Positions 63,510-64,000 of a stretch of DNA of 64,000 nucleotides are shown here, one piece after another. Below the pieces are notes generated by a model. That model saw only the letters and a program-made list of their open reading frames with translations. It did not search any database and was not told the origin of the DNA. Source of the DNA: Lentzea aerocolonigenes (GTDB lineage: Bacteria; Actinomycetota; Actinomycetes; Mycobacteriales; Pseudonocardiaceae). How positions within the stretch are numbered: position 1 is the stretch's first letter; each line of letters starts with the position of its first letter. Location of the stretch: contig NZ_BBOJ01000003.1 of NCBI RefSeq assembly GCF_000974445.1, forward strand, positions 372,001 to 436,000. The letters are read 5' to 3'. Made by a program: the position numbers and the translations under genes.

Positions 63510-63925
63510 CGCACGTCGTGGGTGGAAAACGCACTGCTCGCAACGGTTTCCACCCACGACCGCTGTCGCCCAGCACACGGTTCGTGCTCACGGCTCTCGG
63601 GCGCGAAGACACGTTCGTCAGCACGAGCGAGCTCCACCAGCGGATCCACGACCTCGGCCACCCGCTGGGAACGTCCACTGTGTACAGAGCGCTCCGGCGT
63701 CTCCGTGAGCGCGGCCTGGTCGACGTCGTGGTCGACGAGCACGGTGAACGCCGCTACCGCCGGTGCTCGGACCGTCCCCACCACCACCTGGTCTGCTCGG
63801 CGTGCCACCGCACGATCGAGATCCCGGCGAGCTCGGCCCCTCTCCCGGCGTGGACACCCGCCGAGGGCTACACGGACGTGCTCGTGCGCGTGACGATCAC
63901 GGGCACGTGCGGCGAGTGCACGTGA
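63506..63925 (+). CDS. zur: Fur-family metalloregulator (Zur candidate)
   Basis: This 139-residue Fur-family repressor has a winged-helix N-terminal half (STVYRALRRLRERGLVDVV) and a dimerisation half with HHHLVC, CSACHRTIEIP and a final CGEC. The two CxxC pairs form the structural zinc site. His residues in DRPHHHLVC are regulatory metal ligands. Linkage to a His-rich protein and a probable metallophore operon suggests zinc sensing, but iron, nickel or manganese cannot be excluded. GTG at 63506 is coupled to the GNAT stop; GTG at 63518 is an alternative. It should repress its own operon through the box at 52021-52039. Confidence 0.87.
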   Translation: MTHVVGGKRTARNGFHPRPLSPSTRFVLTALGREDTFVSTSELHQRIHDLGHPLGTSTVYRALRRLRERGLVDVVVDEHGERRYRRCSDRPHHHLVCSACHRTIEIPASSAPLPAWTPAEGYTDVLVRVTITGTCGECT

Positions 63926-63928
63926 TGA

Positions 63929-64000
63929 TCAAGCGGTGCCGATGACGTCGTCGAAGCGGGCGTGGCGCACGTGAACCGCACTCGGCACACTGACGGTTTT
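63929..64000 (-). CDS. 3' end of a minus-strand frame running off the window
   Basis: An open frame enters from the window edge and stops at 63929-63931, four bases after the Fur-family stop. Its last 23 codons end FDDVIGTA. No family can be named from this piece, and it may be only a chance frame. Confidence 0.3.
   Translation of the reverse strand, partial: KTVSVPSAVHVRHARFDDVIGTA

Overview
The window is high-GC actinobacterial DNA. GTG and TTG starts are frequent, four-base stop/start overlaps (GTGA, ATGA) are the rule, and it carries a conservon, two BTAD/SARP-type regulators, a DUF222-HNH gene and many two-domain regulators. This fits a Pseudonocardiales-type actinomycete (Lentzea, Saccharothrix or Amycolatopsis relatives), but no rRNA or other decisive marker is present, so genus is not claimed. 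No tRNA, rRNA or CRISPR array was seen.

Region 1 (1-7.8 kb) is a ureohydrolase of the guanidinase-like subgroup followed by an NMT1/SsuA-type ABC importer. Four-base overlaps couple it to a conservon: NIT-domain sensor kinase, Roadblock, DUF742 and GTPase. The conservon is split by a ~330-bp relic of an IS200/IS605-type element whose end supplies the stop codon of the kinase gene. Region 2 (7.8-17.6 kb) holds a secreted phosphodiesterase/5'-nucleotidase fusion, a divergent cupin and HTH pair around a palindromic operator, a Rox-like rifampicin monooxygenase with a DUF4242 protein, a BTAD regulator, a CGNR regulator and an EamA transporter. Region 3 (17.6-19.9 kb) is a DUF222-HNH gene framed by ~325-bp inverted repeats, each carrying a long-armed palindromic mini-element.

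Region 4 (19.9-33.9 kb) is general accessory metabolism. It has an Acg-like nitroreductase and a flavohaemoglobin, both with DosR-like boxes upstream, then a DUF574 methyltransferase and a MoxR/VWA trio with an unknown first gene. A VOC protein and a WYL regulator share a matching operator pair. A CoA-ligase/reductase/SDR operon lies opposite a TetR regulator across a 16-bp-arm palindrome.

Region 5 (33.9-46.5 kb) looks like a small biosynthetic cluster. Class II DAHP synthase, fused aminodeoxychorismate synthase and a class IV aminotransferase-fold (ADC-lyase-like) enzyme would make p-aminobenzoate. A CreD-like lyase and a CreE-like FAD enzyme would make nitrite from aspartate (aspartate-nitrosuccinate pathway). 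Two adenylate-forming enzymes, an FAD monooxygenase and an ABM-domain membrane protein remain for tailoring. My inference is a PABA-derived diazo or N-N-bonded product.

Region 6 (51.5-63.9 kb) looks like a metal-acquisition locus. A His-rich protein is divergent, across a Zur/Fur-like box, from an almost gapless operon: ATP-grasp ligase, DUF364 protein, SbnA-like PLP enzyme, dipeptide-epimerase-like enolase, MFS exporter, methyltransferase, a complete Opp/Nik-type importer, GNAT and a Fur/Zur-family repressor. Export by MFS plus import by an Opp-type transporter parallels the staphylopine (Cnt) system, while the biosynthetic enzymes differ. This is the best candidate for an undescribed metallophore, probably for zinc.
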